Part shown: one piece after another, positions 16,761 through 25,121 of the stretch
Layout: each line of letters starts with the position of its first letter
Numbering within the stretch: position 1 is the stretch's first letter
The notes under the pieces: model-generated
What the model saw: the letters and a program-made list of their open reading frames with translations, nothing else
Databases searched by the model: none
Told to the model about the DNA's origin: nothing
Origin: Flammeovirga sp. OC4
GTDB taxonomy: Bacteria > Bacteroidota > Bacteroidia > Cytophagales > Flammeovirgaceae
NCBI RefSeq assembly: GCF_000812565.1
Contig: NZ_JTAM01000009.1
Span: 62,001-126,000 of the forward strand
Direction: 5' to 3'
DNA: 64,000 bases
Position numbers and translations under genes: made by a program

Positions 16761-16962
16761 GTCTTAACATTGCTTCGTTATAGATTTTTAGGATCAGCCA
16801 AATAATTGAAAGTATTGTCATGGATTTAGAAGCCGTAATCCAAAAAATATTAGAATCGGAAAGCATTTCTCTCCAATACGACTCACTGATCCATGTACTA
16901 ATACTTGCAGGAATAGACATTAAAAATGAACCCATTCCCAGCTTATCCATAAGGCTGTTCAT
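16723..16962 (-). CDS. Small membrane protein between capsid and sheath
   Basis: The 79-residue protein has a hydrophobic segment at about residues 45-63 (ASKSMTILSIIWLILKIY) and a charged C-terminus, with a second weakly hydrophobic stretch near the N-terminus (MGSFLMSIPASISTWI). It begins 12 bp after the capsid stop. It could be a second holin, an antiholin or a spanin-like component, but nothing in the sequence decides this. Confidence 0.5.
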   Translation of the reverse strand: MNSLMDKLGMGSFLMSIPASISTWISESYWREMLSDSNIFWITASKSMTILSIIWLILKIYNEAMLRLESTKKEDEETR

Positions 16963-16974
16963 ACTTCCGTTTTT

Positions 16975-17838
16975 TTAAGGGTGAACGGAAGTAATCAATG
17001 TTCCAACTCCCTTTCCTCTAATCGGCTTTGCTAGGAAGCGTTTTTGGAAGTTGAATACATCTCCTTGCTGATCAGGATCTTTCTCTTTCAAGAACATTTC
17101 ATAATCTCCATCCGCTTTCATCACCTCTGTTTTCAAGAAAGCAATAGATGCTCTATGAAGGTTTGCAGCGTCAGGAGCAGTACTAACTGCTTGCTTAGAA
17201 TCGTCCGTGATATCGAAAGTTGGAACAGCACTAGACACATACAGATTAAAGTCAAATAACTTACGGTCTGACATTACCTGCTTGTACAAAGCCATATCTT
17301 CCGCTTTCAAATCTGCTGCATGTTGAGGAGAAAGTACTAGTACCATATCCATAGGGTCTGCATCAAACTCATGGAATTTCGTTTGCAAATCAATAATGTC
17401 TTGGAATCTACATCTTTTGATCGCTCCATTTGCATTTCCCTTGGTTTTCAGAACCGGAGTAAACTCACCATCTGTATCAGGAGCATAGTTATATGCTGCC
17501 AATTGAACTGCTTTTTTGTATAGTGCATTACGGTGTCCTCTAACCGCCGAATCCATTTTTTTGTAATTCGTTTCCATCTCTTCGATGTTTCTTACAATAG
17601 TGGATTTCGTTGTTAGCGTTGCTAGCGGTAATGTATGAGGAATATCCGTTCGTGTACTCGCAGGAATAGGAAAGGTCGTGTTGTCAATCAACACATCAGG
17701 GTCAGCACCTGCTTCAGCTAGGTTCAAAGTATTGTATTCCACAAACTCTGACATGTCTACCACCTCGCTTAAAAATGATCCATCAGGGTAAAAACCTTCC
17801 TTGATGATATCGAGCCATATTTGTTTCCAGACTGCCAT
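16975..17838 (-). CDS. Major capsid protein
   Basis: The 287-residue protein lies directly after the protease/scaffold gene, as Mu gpT follows gpI. Features match an HK97-fold capsid: an N-terminal arm (LSEVVDMSEFVEYNTLNL), a central DMVLVLSPQHAADLKAEDMA block where the protein refers to a plate-forming helix, an ATTRTDIP-like E-loop region (TFPIPASTRTDIPHTLPLAT), and an A-domain near the C-terminus ending TLITSVHP. The start ATG lies two bases after the protease stop. The family number was not recognised. Confidence 0.75.
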   Translation of the reverse strand: MAVWKQIWLDIIKEGFYPDGSFLSEVVDMSEFVEYNTLNLAEAGADPDVLIDNTTFPIPASTRTDIPHTLPLATLTTKSTIVRNIEEMETNYKKMDSAVRGHRNALYKKAVQLAAYNYAPDTDGEFTPVLKTKGNANGAIKRCRFQDIIDLQTKFHEFDADPMDMVLVLSPQHAADLKAEDMALYKQVMSDRKLFDFNLYVSSAVPTFDITDDSKQAVSTAPDAANLHRASIAFLKTEVMKADGDYEMFLKEKDPDQQGDVFNFQKRFLAKPIRGKGVGTLITSVHP

Positions 17839-17840
17839 GA

Positions 17841-18755
17841 TTATTTATTGTTTTTAAGTTGTTCAAATGCTTGAGGGTTTTCAAGTTTTAGCTTCGCAAG
17901 TCCCTGAGGGTCTTTTTGAGCCCATTGCAGGTAAGTCCAAGTAGCTCTTTCTCCACCTGTCGTTTGTGTACCTCCTTGCGTAATTTGAGCAGATAAGCTT
18001 TGCTTTTTTTCCAGAGAATTCAGTGTACTTTCAGCTAAAGCAATATTGTCTTTTGCAAGACTCAACCATTGTTCCTTAGCTTCTGCATTGATTTTACCCT
18101 CTTTAATGGCAAGTTCCACAAGAGCAACCGCACGAGCATCTTTTTCCGCATCGACGGTTAGTTTTAAAGCAGCATACGCTGTAAGCTCTTTTTCAACTGC
18201 TGTTACAAAATCAGTTTCATCAACTTCAGCACTTAACCCCAAAGCATTTTGAAGGGCAACAGATAACTTTATTTTCATTTTTTTGTTTTTTGGTTCTACT
18301 TTCTTGAAATCCAATTGCAAACACACTTCATCGAAAGAAATTTCATTTCCTTCGGTATTCATCAGCTTCAACGCATTGGCATTACTCGGAATACTCACTA
18401 CACTGATTTCCATGAGATCACTTTTTGTAGCCATAAACTCACCGGCAGGATCTAAGTCTACTTCAATGACCTGAAGCATCGGGCTTGCTCCTTTTAAAAA
18501 TCCCCGTTCGACCTTTCCCGACAATGCTTTCGCCTTCAAATCGTCCTCATCAAAGACGGCATCTGCTAATAGCTGGGTTCCTTCTATGCGTAAGTTTTCC
18601 CACTTACCATATACATCATCTCTACCATGATTGTAGAGCAAAACAGGGTTGGTTTTAAATCGTGTCTGATCTATTCCGGCATTCATCAATCGGAAGCCGT
18701 GGCTGTTTACTTTGCTTTCATCATTTATTACGAATGTGTGTTTCTTCTTGCTCAT
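17841..18755 (-). CDS. Prohead protease fused to scaffold (Mu gpI-like)
   Basis: The 304-residue protein has an N-terminal HK97-type prohead serine protease: NPVLLYNHGRDD with His43, LKGASPM with Ser91, and LMEISVVSIPSNANAL, where the glutamate near 116 completes the expected triad. Residues 160-300 form an alanine- and lysine-rich helical scaffold with the Mu gpI-like pattern KEGKINAEAKEQWLSLAKDN. The protease would cleave the scaffold during maturation. It is the first gene of the minus-strand late operon and is divergent from the small terminase gene. Confidence 0.82.
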   Translation of the reverse strand: MSKKKHTFVINDESKVNSHGFRLMNAGIDQTRFKTNPVLLYNHGRDDVYGKWENLRIEGTQLLADAVFDEDDLKAKALSGKVERGFLKGASPMLQVIEVDLDPAGEFMATKSDLMEISVVSIPSNANALKLMNTEGNEISFDEVCLQLDFKKVEPKNKKMKIKLSVALQNALGLSAEVDETDFVTAVEKELTAYAALKLTVDAEKDARAVALVELAIKEGKINAEAKEQWLSLAKDNIALAESTLNSLEKKQSLSAQITQGGTQTTGGERATWTYLQWAQKDPQGLAKLKLENPQAFEQLKNNK

Positions 18756-18812
18756 CAGATAACTGCGTTTTTGTGATTACAAACATAGATGTAAGTCAAC
18801 ACCTCCAAAAAC

Positions 18813-18835
18813 AGAATCGGTATAATACCGATTCT
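18813..18835. promoter_or_regulatory. Perfect palindrome in the divergent late promoter region
   Basis: AGAATCGGTA and TACCGATTCT form a 10-bp perfect inverted repeat around TAA. It lies in the 125-bp gap between the divergent protease and small terminase genes, with T-runs on both sides when each strand is read outward. It is either a bidirectional terminator insulating two late operons or an operator for a late-gene regulator. The symmetric position favours regulation; the flanking T-runs favour termination. Confidence 0.5.
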
Positions 18836-18880
18836 ATTTTTTTGAACAGCCGAAAAAAGCCTCATTGCAAACAAAAAGAA

Positions 18881-19336
18881 ATGGGAATCAGAGCTAAAAA
18901 TGCAGAGAAGAATGAATACGCTTATTTGCTATTCATGCAGAACAAGAAAGAAAAAGAAATCTGCCAGAGTGTAGGCATTACACAACCCACTTTGAGAAAA
19001 TGGAAGGCGGAAGGCAACTGGGAAGAAAAACGGGCATCTCAAGCCATGAGCATTGATACGATTCTTTCTAAATCCCTATTGAAAATAAATGAAATGCTGG
19101 ATAAACCCGGATTTAAAGCCGATGAGTTTTCAAAAGCAATTTCACAATTGAAACACCTTAAAAGTGGTGAGAATATCAAAGTGGATGATGTGATTAGAAT
19201 ATTCTTAAAGTTCAGTGACTTTCTACAGACTGAAGCCTTGAAAGATGATACTGTTGATGAAACAGTTATGAAAATCATTACCCAATACCAAGACAGGTAT
19301 ATCCATCATTTAATCAATAAGGAAAATGACTTCTAA
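18881..19336 (+). CDS. Terminase small subunit (DUF1804/Mu gp27-like)
   Basis: The open frame extends upstream to 18662, but the divergent protease gene occupies that part; the ATG at 18881 is preceded by an A-rich spacer and gives 151 residues. The N-terminus is a helix-turn-helix (KKEKEICQSVGITQPTLRKW) of the kind that recognises the packaging site, and KAEGNWEEKR matches the phage small-terminase/DUF1804 pattern. The C-terminus is helical and should bind the large subunit. The stop overlaps the start of the large terminase by 11 bp. Confidence 0.8.
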   Translation: MGIRAKNAEKNEYAYLLFMQNKKEKEICQSVGITQPTLRKWKAEGNWEEKRASQAMSIDTILSKSLLKINEMLDKPGFKADEFSKAISQLKHLKSGENIKVDDVIRIFLKFSDFLQTEALKDDTVDETVMKIITQYQDRYIHHLINKENDF

Positions 19337-20822
19337 AGAACTACAAAAAAGGTGGAAAGCAAGGGTTGATGAGGTGCAAAATAGATTTTTCTCACTTGAC
19401 CCTGAAAAAGATGGTAGTGTTCGTATCAATAAGGCAAGAAAGGATTATGCCTATTTTGTAGAAACTTACTTTCCTGACCTCGCTAATAAAAAATGTGGTA
19501 AGTTTCAATTGGATGCGGCTAAATATCTCCTGAAAAACAAGAGAGCAAGAGCCGTTTTTGAATGGGCTAGAGGTCATGCAAAGTCTACACATATTTCTTT
19601 GCTGATACCTCTATGGTTGATGATTCAAGAAAATCGCCAATTCAATATGATGGTGCTCGTGTCGAAAAGTGAAGATGCTGCCGTCCGTTTGCTTTCGGAT
19701 CTTCAGGCGGAATTACAGTACAACGAACTATTCAAACACGACTTCGGTCATTTGCCACAATTAGGCTCTTGGGAGGAAGGAGAATTCCGTACGGTTACAG
19801 GTTTTACATTCGTGGCATTAGGTCGTGGACAATCGCCCCGTGGTTTGAAAGACCGAAGTAACCGCCCCGATTACCTTGTCATTGATGATATAGATGATGA
19901 TGAAATGTGCCGTAATGAAGACCGAATAAATAAAGCACTGGATTGGGTGCTTACTGCTCTGATGGGCACTATGGCAATGGGACGTGGTCGAGTAGCATTT
20001 GTGGGAAATAGAATTCACAAAAAGTCTATTCTTGCCAAGTTTGTCAAAAGGCCCAATATCTACCATACTATTATCAATGCATTAGACAAAAATGGCAATC
20101 CATCATGGAAAGAAAACTATACCCCTGAAGAAATTGCAGAGATCAGAGCTACGATAGGTGAAAGAGCGTTCCAAAAGGAGTATATGAACAATCCTCTGGA
20201 GGAGGGGACAATCTTCCAAGAGAAATATTTCCGATTCGGTAAAATGCTCCCTTTGAAAAAATATGTAGCTCTTGTTTGCTATACCGACCCCAGTTTTAAG
20301 TCCTCCACCAAGAATGATTATAAAGCCACCATGCTTTTAGGGAAGACAAAAGAAGGTTACTACCATCTTTTAAAAGCGTATGCAGATCAAACAACAATTA
20401 CCAATATGGTGGAGTGGCATTATGACATTGACGATTACAGCAAAGGAAGCCGACCCATTATGTATTATATGGAAGCCAACTTTTTGCAGGACTTACTTTT
20501 AGATGAGTTCAAAACCTATGGCGAAGATGTTGGCCATCAAATACCCATACGAGGAGACAAAAGGAAGAAGCCCGATAAGTTTGCAAGAGTTGAAGCACTG
20601 CAACCCCTCTTTGAGCGTGGGTTTATCATTTTTAATGAAAAAGAAAAGGAATCTCAAGGAATGAGAATTCTTATTGAACAATTATTGGCTTTTCAAAAGG
20701 GATCTAAAATACATGATGATGCCCCCGATGCTCTGGAGGGTGGAATATTTCTTTTACAAAAAAGAACAGCAACTAAAAGTAATACCTACAGGGTAGGCAG
20801 AACCTCACAACGTAAATACTAA
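19326..20822 (+). CDS. Terminase large subunit (Mu gp28-like)
   Basis: The 498-residue DNA-packaging motor has an N-terminal ATPase: the Walker A-like motif ARGHAKST at residues 81-88 and the Walker B DYLVIDDI at 182-189. It also has a C-terminal RNase H-like nuclease in which CYTDPSFK places Asp321 and NDYKA Asp331 as metal ligands. EEGTIFQEKYF before the nuclease is typical of this subfamily. In Mu-like phages packaging proceeds headful from a site near the left end and takes host DNA. It overlaps its small subunit gene. Confidence 0.9.
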   Translation: MTSKELQKRWKARVDEVQNRFFSLDPEKDGSVRINKARKDYAYFVETYFPDLANKKCGKFQLDAAKYLLKNKRARAVFEWARGHAKSTHISLLIPLWLMIQENRQFNMMVLVSKSEDAAVRLLSDLQAELQYNELFKHDFGHLPQLGSWEEGEFRTVTGFTFVALGRGQSPRGLKDRSNRPDYLVIDDIDDDEMCRNEDRINKALDWVLTALMGTMAMGRGRVAFVGNRIHKKSILAKFVKRPNIYHTIINALDKNGNPSWKENYTPEEIAEIRATIGERAFQKEYMNNPLEEGTIFQEKYFRFGKMLPLKKYVALVCYTDPSFKSSTKNDYKATMLLGKTKEGYYHLLKAYADQTTITNMVEWHYDIDDYSKGSRPIMYYMEANFLQDLLLDEFKTYGEDVGHQIPIRGDKRKKPDKFARVEALQPLFERGFIIFNEKEKESQGMRILIEQLLAFQKGSKIHDDAPDALEGGIFLLQKRTATKSNTYRVGRTSQRKY

Positions 20823-20826
20823 GATT

Positions 20827-21240
20827 ATGTTTATCACTTACGAAGAAATGAGTACGGTAATCTATGAATATAGTTTGACAGAAATTACCACTCAAACCGA
20901 TGTTGAATTTCAGATTGCAGCAGCAATACAAGAAATGAGTTCCTATCTCCATTCCAATTATGACACGGAAGCTATTTTCAATGCTACTGGAGAAGAAAGA
21001 AACAAATTGCTTGTGGAATTCGGGAAGAGCATAGCAATATATTATGTGATCCGTGTTTGTAATTCGGATTACCTTTTCGATAAAGCACAACTTTATTATG
21101 ACAACGCAATCGCTTGGCTCACAAAAGTAGCAGGCAACAATAATGTAGCTCCAAACCTTCCATTGAAAAAGGATGACGACGGAGAGGTTAAAATCAAAAG
21201 CAGATACGCATCAAACACCAAATTCAATCATAGTTTTTAG
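20827..21240 (+). CDS. DUF1320 head-tail connector (Mu gp36-like)
   Basis: The 137-residue helical protein has the MFITYEEM start and the segment NKLLVEFGKSIAIYYVIRVC, where the pattern of gp36/DUF1320 proteins expects a helix reading 'D-x-x-x-Y-x-L'. In Mu the homologue acts at the head-tail junction. It lies between large terminase and portal, separated by 4 and 2 bp, in the same operon. In Mu itself gp36 lies further on, so the order here is rearranged. Confidence 0.7.
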   Translation: MFITYEEMSTVIYEYSLTEITTQTDVEFQIAAAIQEMSSYLHSNYDTEAIFNATGEERNKLLVEFGKSIAIYYVIRVCNSDYLFDKAQLYYDNAIAWLTKVAGNNNVAPNLPLKKDDDGEVKIKSRYASNTKFNHSF

Positions 21241-21242
21241 AT

Positions 21243-22433
21243 ATGGCAACAAGAAACAACAATAGAAACCGAAGAGGAGGAAAAGGAAAACAGCAAAAGG
21301 GTTTTCATAGAAAAATCAAACCGAAAGCCATAAGCAGAGTAAGAAATGATATTTCTAACTGGAAAATGGCACTGCAGAAGGCCGATAATGTAGACGATCC
21401 GAAAAGGCAACTGCTTATAGAAATCTATGAAGATATAATGCTAGACGGCACGCTGTCTTCTCAGGTACAGCAACGATTCGAGAGAACCATTGGAGCCTCA
21501 TTCCAGTTAGTCAATAAAAGTGGGAAAGTAGATGAAAATGCTACACAACTTTTTCAAGAACACCCTTTTTATTTGGATTTGGTGGAAGCCATTTTGAATG
21601 CACCATTATACGGTTACTCTTTAGTGGAGTTTGAATACATTGATGATGCACTATGCATGAAAGACATTGACAGAAGGCATATTTCACCCACCTATGGCAG
21701 GTTTTATCCTGACCTGATGAGCAATACTTTTATTCCTTATCGAGAAACGAAAGAATTTGGCAAATGGCTGATTGAATTTAATGAGTCTGAAGGTCGTAAT
21801 TATGGAGTATTAAATAAGTGTGTTCCCCATGTTTTATTCAAGAAATTTGCTCAAGCATGTTGGTCAGAGCTATGTGAAATTTACGGCATCCCACCAAGGG
21901 TACTGAAAACTAATACTCAAGATCCTGAGCAACTCGATAGAGCCGAAGCTATGATGCGTGATATGGGTAGTGCTGCTTATTTTATTATTGATGAAGAAGA
22001 GGAATTTAGCTTTGCTAATGGGGCAACTACATCAGGAGATGTTTACAAGAACCTTATTCAACTTTGTAATAATGAAATCTCTATGGTGATCAGTACGGCA
22101 ATTGTAGGGCAAGACACCCAATATGGCAACCGCTCCAAAGAAGAGAGTTCAAATAAACTGATTGAATACATTGTCAAAGCCGACAAAAGAAGGGTAGTAC
22201 AGGAAATGAACAAGAAAGTGCTTCCTGCTCTGGAGGCCATCGGGTTTATTCCTGGGGGATTGACCTTTCAATTTGAGAAAGAAGAAAACTTGAAGTCACT
22301 TTGGGAAATGACGGTTCAAGCAATGTCGCACATGGATGTTGACCCCAATTGGATCAAAGAGAAGTTTGGCATTCAAGTGACAGGCACCAAAAAGCAAACC
22401 GCCCTTAGTGGATTAGACCCTTTTTTCGATTAA
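21243..22433 (+). CDS. Portal protein (DUF935, Mu gp29-like)
   Basis: The 396-residue protein belongs to the DUF935 portal family: the basic N-terminus, the segment NAPLYGYSLVEFEYIDD, the FAQACWSELCEIYGIPPRVL block with its 'W-x-x-F-x-E-x-Y-G-x-P' logic, and AIVGQDTQYGNRSKEES. The C-terminus KEKFGI is also typical. It forms the dodecameric DNA gate at one capsid vertex. Residues 1-35 are very Arg/Lys/Gly-rich and probably disordered. It is followed by a small hairpin and then the MuF-like gene. Confidence 0.85.
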   Translation: MATRNNNRNRRGGKGKQQKGFHRKIKPKAISRVRNDISNWKMALQKADNVDDPKRQLLIEIYEDIMLDGTLSSQVQQRFERTIGASFQLVNKSGKVDENATQLFQEHPFYLDLVEAILNAPLYGYSLVEFEYIDDALCMKDIDRRHISPTYGRFYPDLMSNTFIPYRETKEFGKWLIEFNESEGRNYGVLNKCVPHVLFKKFAQACWSELCEIYGIPPRVLKTNTQDPEQLDRAEAMMRDMGSAAYFIIDEEEEFSFANGATTSGDVYKNLIQLCNNEISMVISTAIVGQDTQYGNRSKEESSNKLIEYIVKADKRRVVQEMNKKVLPALEAIGFIPGGLTFQFEKEENLKSLWEMTVQAMSHMDVDPNWIKEKFGIQVTGTKKQTALSGLDPFFD

Positions 22434-22465
22434 GCCCCAAAAACCTAGGGGCATACAAAGAAAAA

Positions 22466-23746
22466 ATGAAACTGTATTATGGTACAATAAATAATGGTTG
22501 TCCGATACATGGTGCTGTAGAGCTTGCCGACAAGAATGCTCCAAAACTTGGAATGGGTAATGATCCCATAGAGAGAATTTGGCGTGAGGTACAGGGGGGA
22601 AGAATGACCATTCACCCTGAGCTATTCCATTATACCAACAACTATCTCCAAGCAGGTATTGATCAAATATTTTCGGATATCGTCTATGATGATCAAGGCT
22701 TTGAAATGGTACAGAAATTTAGGAGAAACATTGCCCGTTTCTCTGCCTATAAGGCTAGGGAGCTTACTGTTGTTTTGGAACTGTCTGCGATGGAAGACGC
22801 ACCAGCGATGGACAAACTGTATAACACCAATTGGCTAAGAACGGAGGGAAACCATGTAAAGCGTTCTTGTCAGTCAGCGGAAGAATGGTTGGAGATTGAG
22901 GCGGACAAAGATCTATATCCGTATCTGAAATATGAACCGAGTGTATCAGCAGAGCCAAGAACTGAACACAAAAAACTTTACGGTATCATAAAACACGTTG
23001 ATGATCCTTTTTGGGATGTTTGGCTTCCTCCTTCTGCTTGGAACTGTAACTGCTGGGTAAGTCAACAGACCACTGATAAAGGTTCAAAAGAAATGCCTAA
23101 GAAAATCAAGTTGCCACCAAAGTCTATCCGTAATAACCCTGCGAAAACGGGGAAAATAATTACGGATCATCACCCTATGATTGCTATCAGTAACGAGGCG
23201 ATTAAAAAGGGTGTAGAGAAAACGTTGCAGACCTTTATTCCTGATATCCCATTTGCTGAAGGAGTGCAATACATAGGAAAAAAAGGAACGATCAAAACAC
23301 ATTACTATGCAGACCCATCAGATATTGATGAAAATATGGTAGATGCCATAAGAATAGCAGATCAGTATGATGTGGAAATTTTGATTAATCCTCATACCAA
23401 TGCTGATGGAATCAAAAACCCTGAATTTGTGATTGATGGTATAGTAGGAGATCGTTTTGAGCGAAAAGGGAATGCGACAGTTAGAAATACAATTCTTAAT
23501 AATATCCGTAAAAAGCTGAATTCAAAGAAAGGTCAATTATCTAAAAATACCCATGATAAAGTTTCTTTAGTAATTAATCTCAAAGAGGAAATCCAAAAAG
23601 ATAAAGAAGCCATTGCTTCAGCTTTATACGGGCAAATCAAGAATTATCCTCATTTGAAGCTTGTCTATATTCTTGGAAAGAATGAAATGGTAATGGTGGA
23701 AACAAAAAAAATCAAATCGTATGATGATTTGATTCAACTGTTTTAA
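22466..23746 (+). CDS. MuF-like head morphogenesis protein with C-terminal CdiA-type nuclease domain
   Basis: The 426-residue protein combines two modules. Residues about 30-200 are the MuF/SPP1 gp7 minor head domain, with the diagnostic RTEHKKLYG and DDPFWDVWLPPSAWNCNC (Cys193, Cys195). Residues about 285-415 do not belong to that family. The pattern there (NPEFVIDGIVGDRFERKG, then VRNTILNNIRKKL, KVSLVINL and LVYILGKNEMVMV) resembles the CdiA C-terminal tRNA-nuclease/BECR toxin domains, in which 'NPD/EF-x-I-D-G' is the conserved core. Polymorphic toxins fused to MuF are known in other phages. No immunity gene is seen within 95 bp downstream. Toxin activity is inferred. Confidence 0.78.
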   Translation: MKLYYGTINNGCPIHGAVELADKNAPKLGMGNDPIERIWREVQGGRMTIHPELFHYTNNYLQAGIDQIFSDIVYDDQGFEMVQKFRRNIARFSAYKARELTVVLELSAMEDAPAMDKLYNTNWLRTEGNHVKRSCQSAEEWLEIEADKDLYPYLKYEPSVSAEPRTEHKKLYGIIKHVDDPFWDVWLPPSAWNCNCWVSQQTTDKGSKEMPKKIKLPPKSIRNNPAKTGKIITDHHPMIAISNEAIKKGVEKTLQTFIPDIPFAEGVQYIGKKGTIKTHYYADPSDIDENMVDAIRIADQYDVEILINPHTNADGIKNPEFVIDGIVGDRFERKGNATVRNTILNNIRKKLNSKKGQLSKNTHDKVSLVINLKEEIQKDKEAIASALYGQIKNYPHLKLVYILGKNEMVMVETKKIKSYDDLIQLF

Positions 23747-23753
23747 AAGAAAA

Positions 23754-23780
23754 GTGCGGGATTTTCCCTTCCCGCAAGGG
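23754..23780 (+). promoter_or_regulatory. Mutually exclusive hairpins after the MuF-toxin gene
   Basis: TGCGGG (23755-23760) can pair with CCCGCA (23771-23776), while CCCTT (23766-23770) can instead pair with AAGGG (23776-23780). The two stems cannot coexist. The site lies 8 bp after the MuF-toxin stop and 60 bp before the gpG-like start. It could attenuate transcription or expose alternative RNA structures. Confidence 0.35.
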
Positions 23781-23841
23781 TGGGACGATGAGTTTCCCCA
23801 AGGTCTATTACAAATATACGAAAACTCCATAATAATGTTCT

Positions 23842-24417
23842 ATGGCAAAACATATTTTTAAACTTGAACTTGATTTAAAACAGCATTCAAAAGCAATTGA
23901 AACCTATTTAAAAAAGGATGCTCCCCGAAAAATGGGGATAGAAGCGAAGAAACATTATAGAAAAAGTTTTGATGATGGAGGTTTTACAGACAGTTATCTG
24001 GAGAAATGGAAACCTGCTAAAAGAACCAATAGCAATAGCGTTTGGTATGGATTTGAGTACAGAGCCAAGTCTACTCCTCCAGACAGTCACCCCAAACGGT
24101 GGAAAGCTAAAAAGGGGTATGAGGCGAGAAAACCAAATGCAATCACCAATTATTCTCCTGCTGCCACAAAACGTACTACATTGGTGGGTACTGCTTCAAC
24201 TCTCAAAAATAGTATTAAGTACAGAAGCGGAAATGGTGAAGTGCGGATCTTTAGTACAGTTCATTATGCCAAACTGCATAATGAAGGAGGAACCATAAAA
24301 GTGTTTGGGAAAACTACCCGAAGACTTCCCCAAAGAAAGTTCATGGGTAAATCCAATAAGCTGAATGCAAGAATCAAGTTTATCATCAAAAAAGACATCA
24401 ATCAACTTTTAAAGTAA
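23842..24417 (+). CDS. Phage virion morphogenesis protein (Mu gpG-like)
   Basis: The 191-residue basic protein fits the gpG/phage virion morphogenesis family (tail completion): an N-terminal helix, RKMGIEAKKHYRKSFDDGGF, a Ser/Thr-rich centre, the segment VHYAKLHNEGG, which matches the conserved 'Y-A-x-x-H-x-E-G', and PQRKFMGKS near the end, the hallmark P-x-R-x-F-x-G. It joins head and tail. It follows the MuF-like gene by 95 bp and is followed by the next gene after a single base. Confidence 0.86.
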   Translation: MAKHIFKLELDLKQHSKAIETYLKKDAPRKMGIEAKKHYRKSFDDGGFTDSYLEKWKPAKRTNSNSVWYGFEYRAKSTPPDSHPKRWKAKKGYEARKPNAITNYSPAATKRTTLVGTASTLKNSIKYRSGNGEVRIFSTVHYAKLHNEGGTIKVFGKTTRRLPQRKFMGKSNKLNARIKFIIKKDINQLLK

Positions 24418-24418
24418 A

Positions 24419-24895
24419 ATGAAACAAATATTAAACAGTATTCAGGAACAATTAAGTAAAATATCTGAAGTCAATTATGCAGGTGAAGATTGGGGACAAC
24501 TGGATGAAGAACGACCACCAGTAAAGTTTCCGTGTGCTTTGGTCGATATGGATCAATTCCAATACTCTGACATGGGCGAAAAGACACAAATGGGGGAAGG
24601 AATTATTCAGATTACCGTGGCTGATATAAAACTGCAAGGTAATAGACCTACAGCACAAATGAATAGAGTTTCTGACCACGACCGCTTTATGACAGTATTG
24701 GAAAAGGTTCATGAGAAGTTACACGGCTACGGCACTGCCGAATTTCAACCCCTCAAAAGAGTAAGTATGGCAAAAATAAAAAGAACGGATGGTATCCGCT
24801 CCTATGTGATCAGCTATGAAACGGCCTATACTGACCGTGTTGCTACCACCAAATACACCAAGAAGACGATCAGTGGAATTAATATTAATCTGTAA
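24419..24895 (+). CDS. Tail terminator-like protein (gp37 position)
   Basis: The 158-residue protein follows the gpG-like gene, where Mu has gp37 (DUF1834) as tail terminator. Secondary structure alternates strands and helices with a central VKFPCALVDMDQFQYSD segment and GEGIIQITVADIKL, compatible with tail-terminator folds. I did not recognise the family. It is the last gene of the plus-strand head module and is closed by a terminator-like hairpin just after its stop. Confidence 0.55.
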   Translation: MKQILNSIQEQLSKISEVNYAGEDWGQLDEERPPVKFPCALVDMDQFQYSDMGEKTQMGEGIIQITVADIKLQGNRPTAQMNRVSDHDRFMTVLEKVHEKLHGYGTAEFQPLKRVSMAKIKRTDGIRSYVISYETAYTDRVATTKYTKKTISGININL

Positions 24896-24922
24896 AAAAA
24901 AGAGGCACTTAATAAGCACCTC
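24894..24922 (-). terminator. Hairpin between convergent phage genes
   Basis: GAGG-x2-CTT and AAG-x2-CCTC pair around AAT. Read on the minus strand the hairpin is followed by eight T residues, so it terminates the small gene reading from 25.1 kb. It also lies just after the head-module stop on the plus strand, without a T-run in that direction. Confidence 0.5.
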
Positions 24923-24923
24923 C

Positions 24924-25121
24924 TTAATTACTGACAAATGTCGTGTCCATCTTTAGTAACCTAATAAACCTGTCATAACTGATCGGAATGTAAGGAATCA
25001 CCTTATGTTCCCACACCCATTTCTTATTGCGGTCTTGCCTGCGTGGCTCATACCACTCCTCAACAATTTCTTGTAGGATTTTAGCTTTTCTAAGTGTATT
25101 GATACGCATTGGAGTGGACAT
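24924..25121 (-). CDS. Small conserved-type phage protein, EWYEPRRQDR motif
   Basis: The 65-residue basic protein has EEWYEPRRQDRNKKWVWEH followed by YDRFIRLLKMD. I have a sense that comparable short proteins with the 'YEPGRQDR...W' pattern occur in Bacteroidota prophages, but I cannot name a family. It sits alone on the minus strand between the plus-strand head module and the cargo cassette, with its own terminator. A DNA-binding or late-regulator role is possible given size and charge. Confidence 0.55.
   Translation of the reverse strand: MSTPMRINTLRKAKILQEIVEEWYEPRRQDRNKKWVWEHKVIPYIPISYDRFIRLLKMDTTFVSN

Noticed and set aside
18662-18880. N-terminal extension of the small terminase gene
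   Set aside because: It would overlap the divergent protease gene; the first 73 codons look unlike protein, and the A-rich spacer precedes the internal ATG.
22435-22453. GCCCC/GGGGC hairpin between portal and MuF genes as terminator
   Set aside because: The stem is only 5 bp with no T-run, inside what must be one operon.
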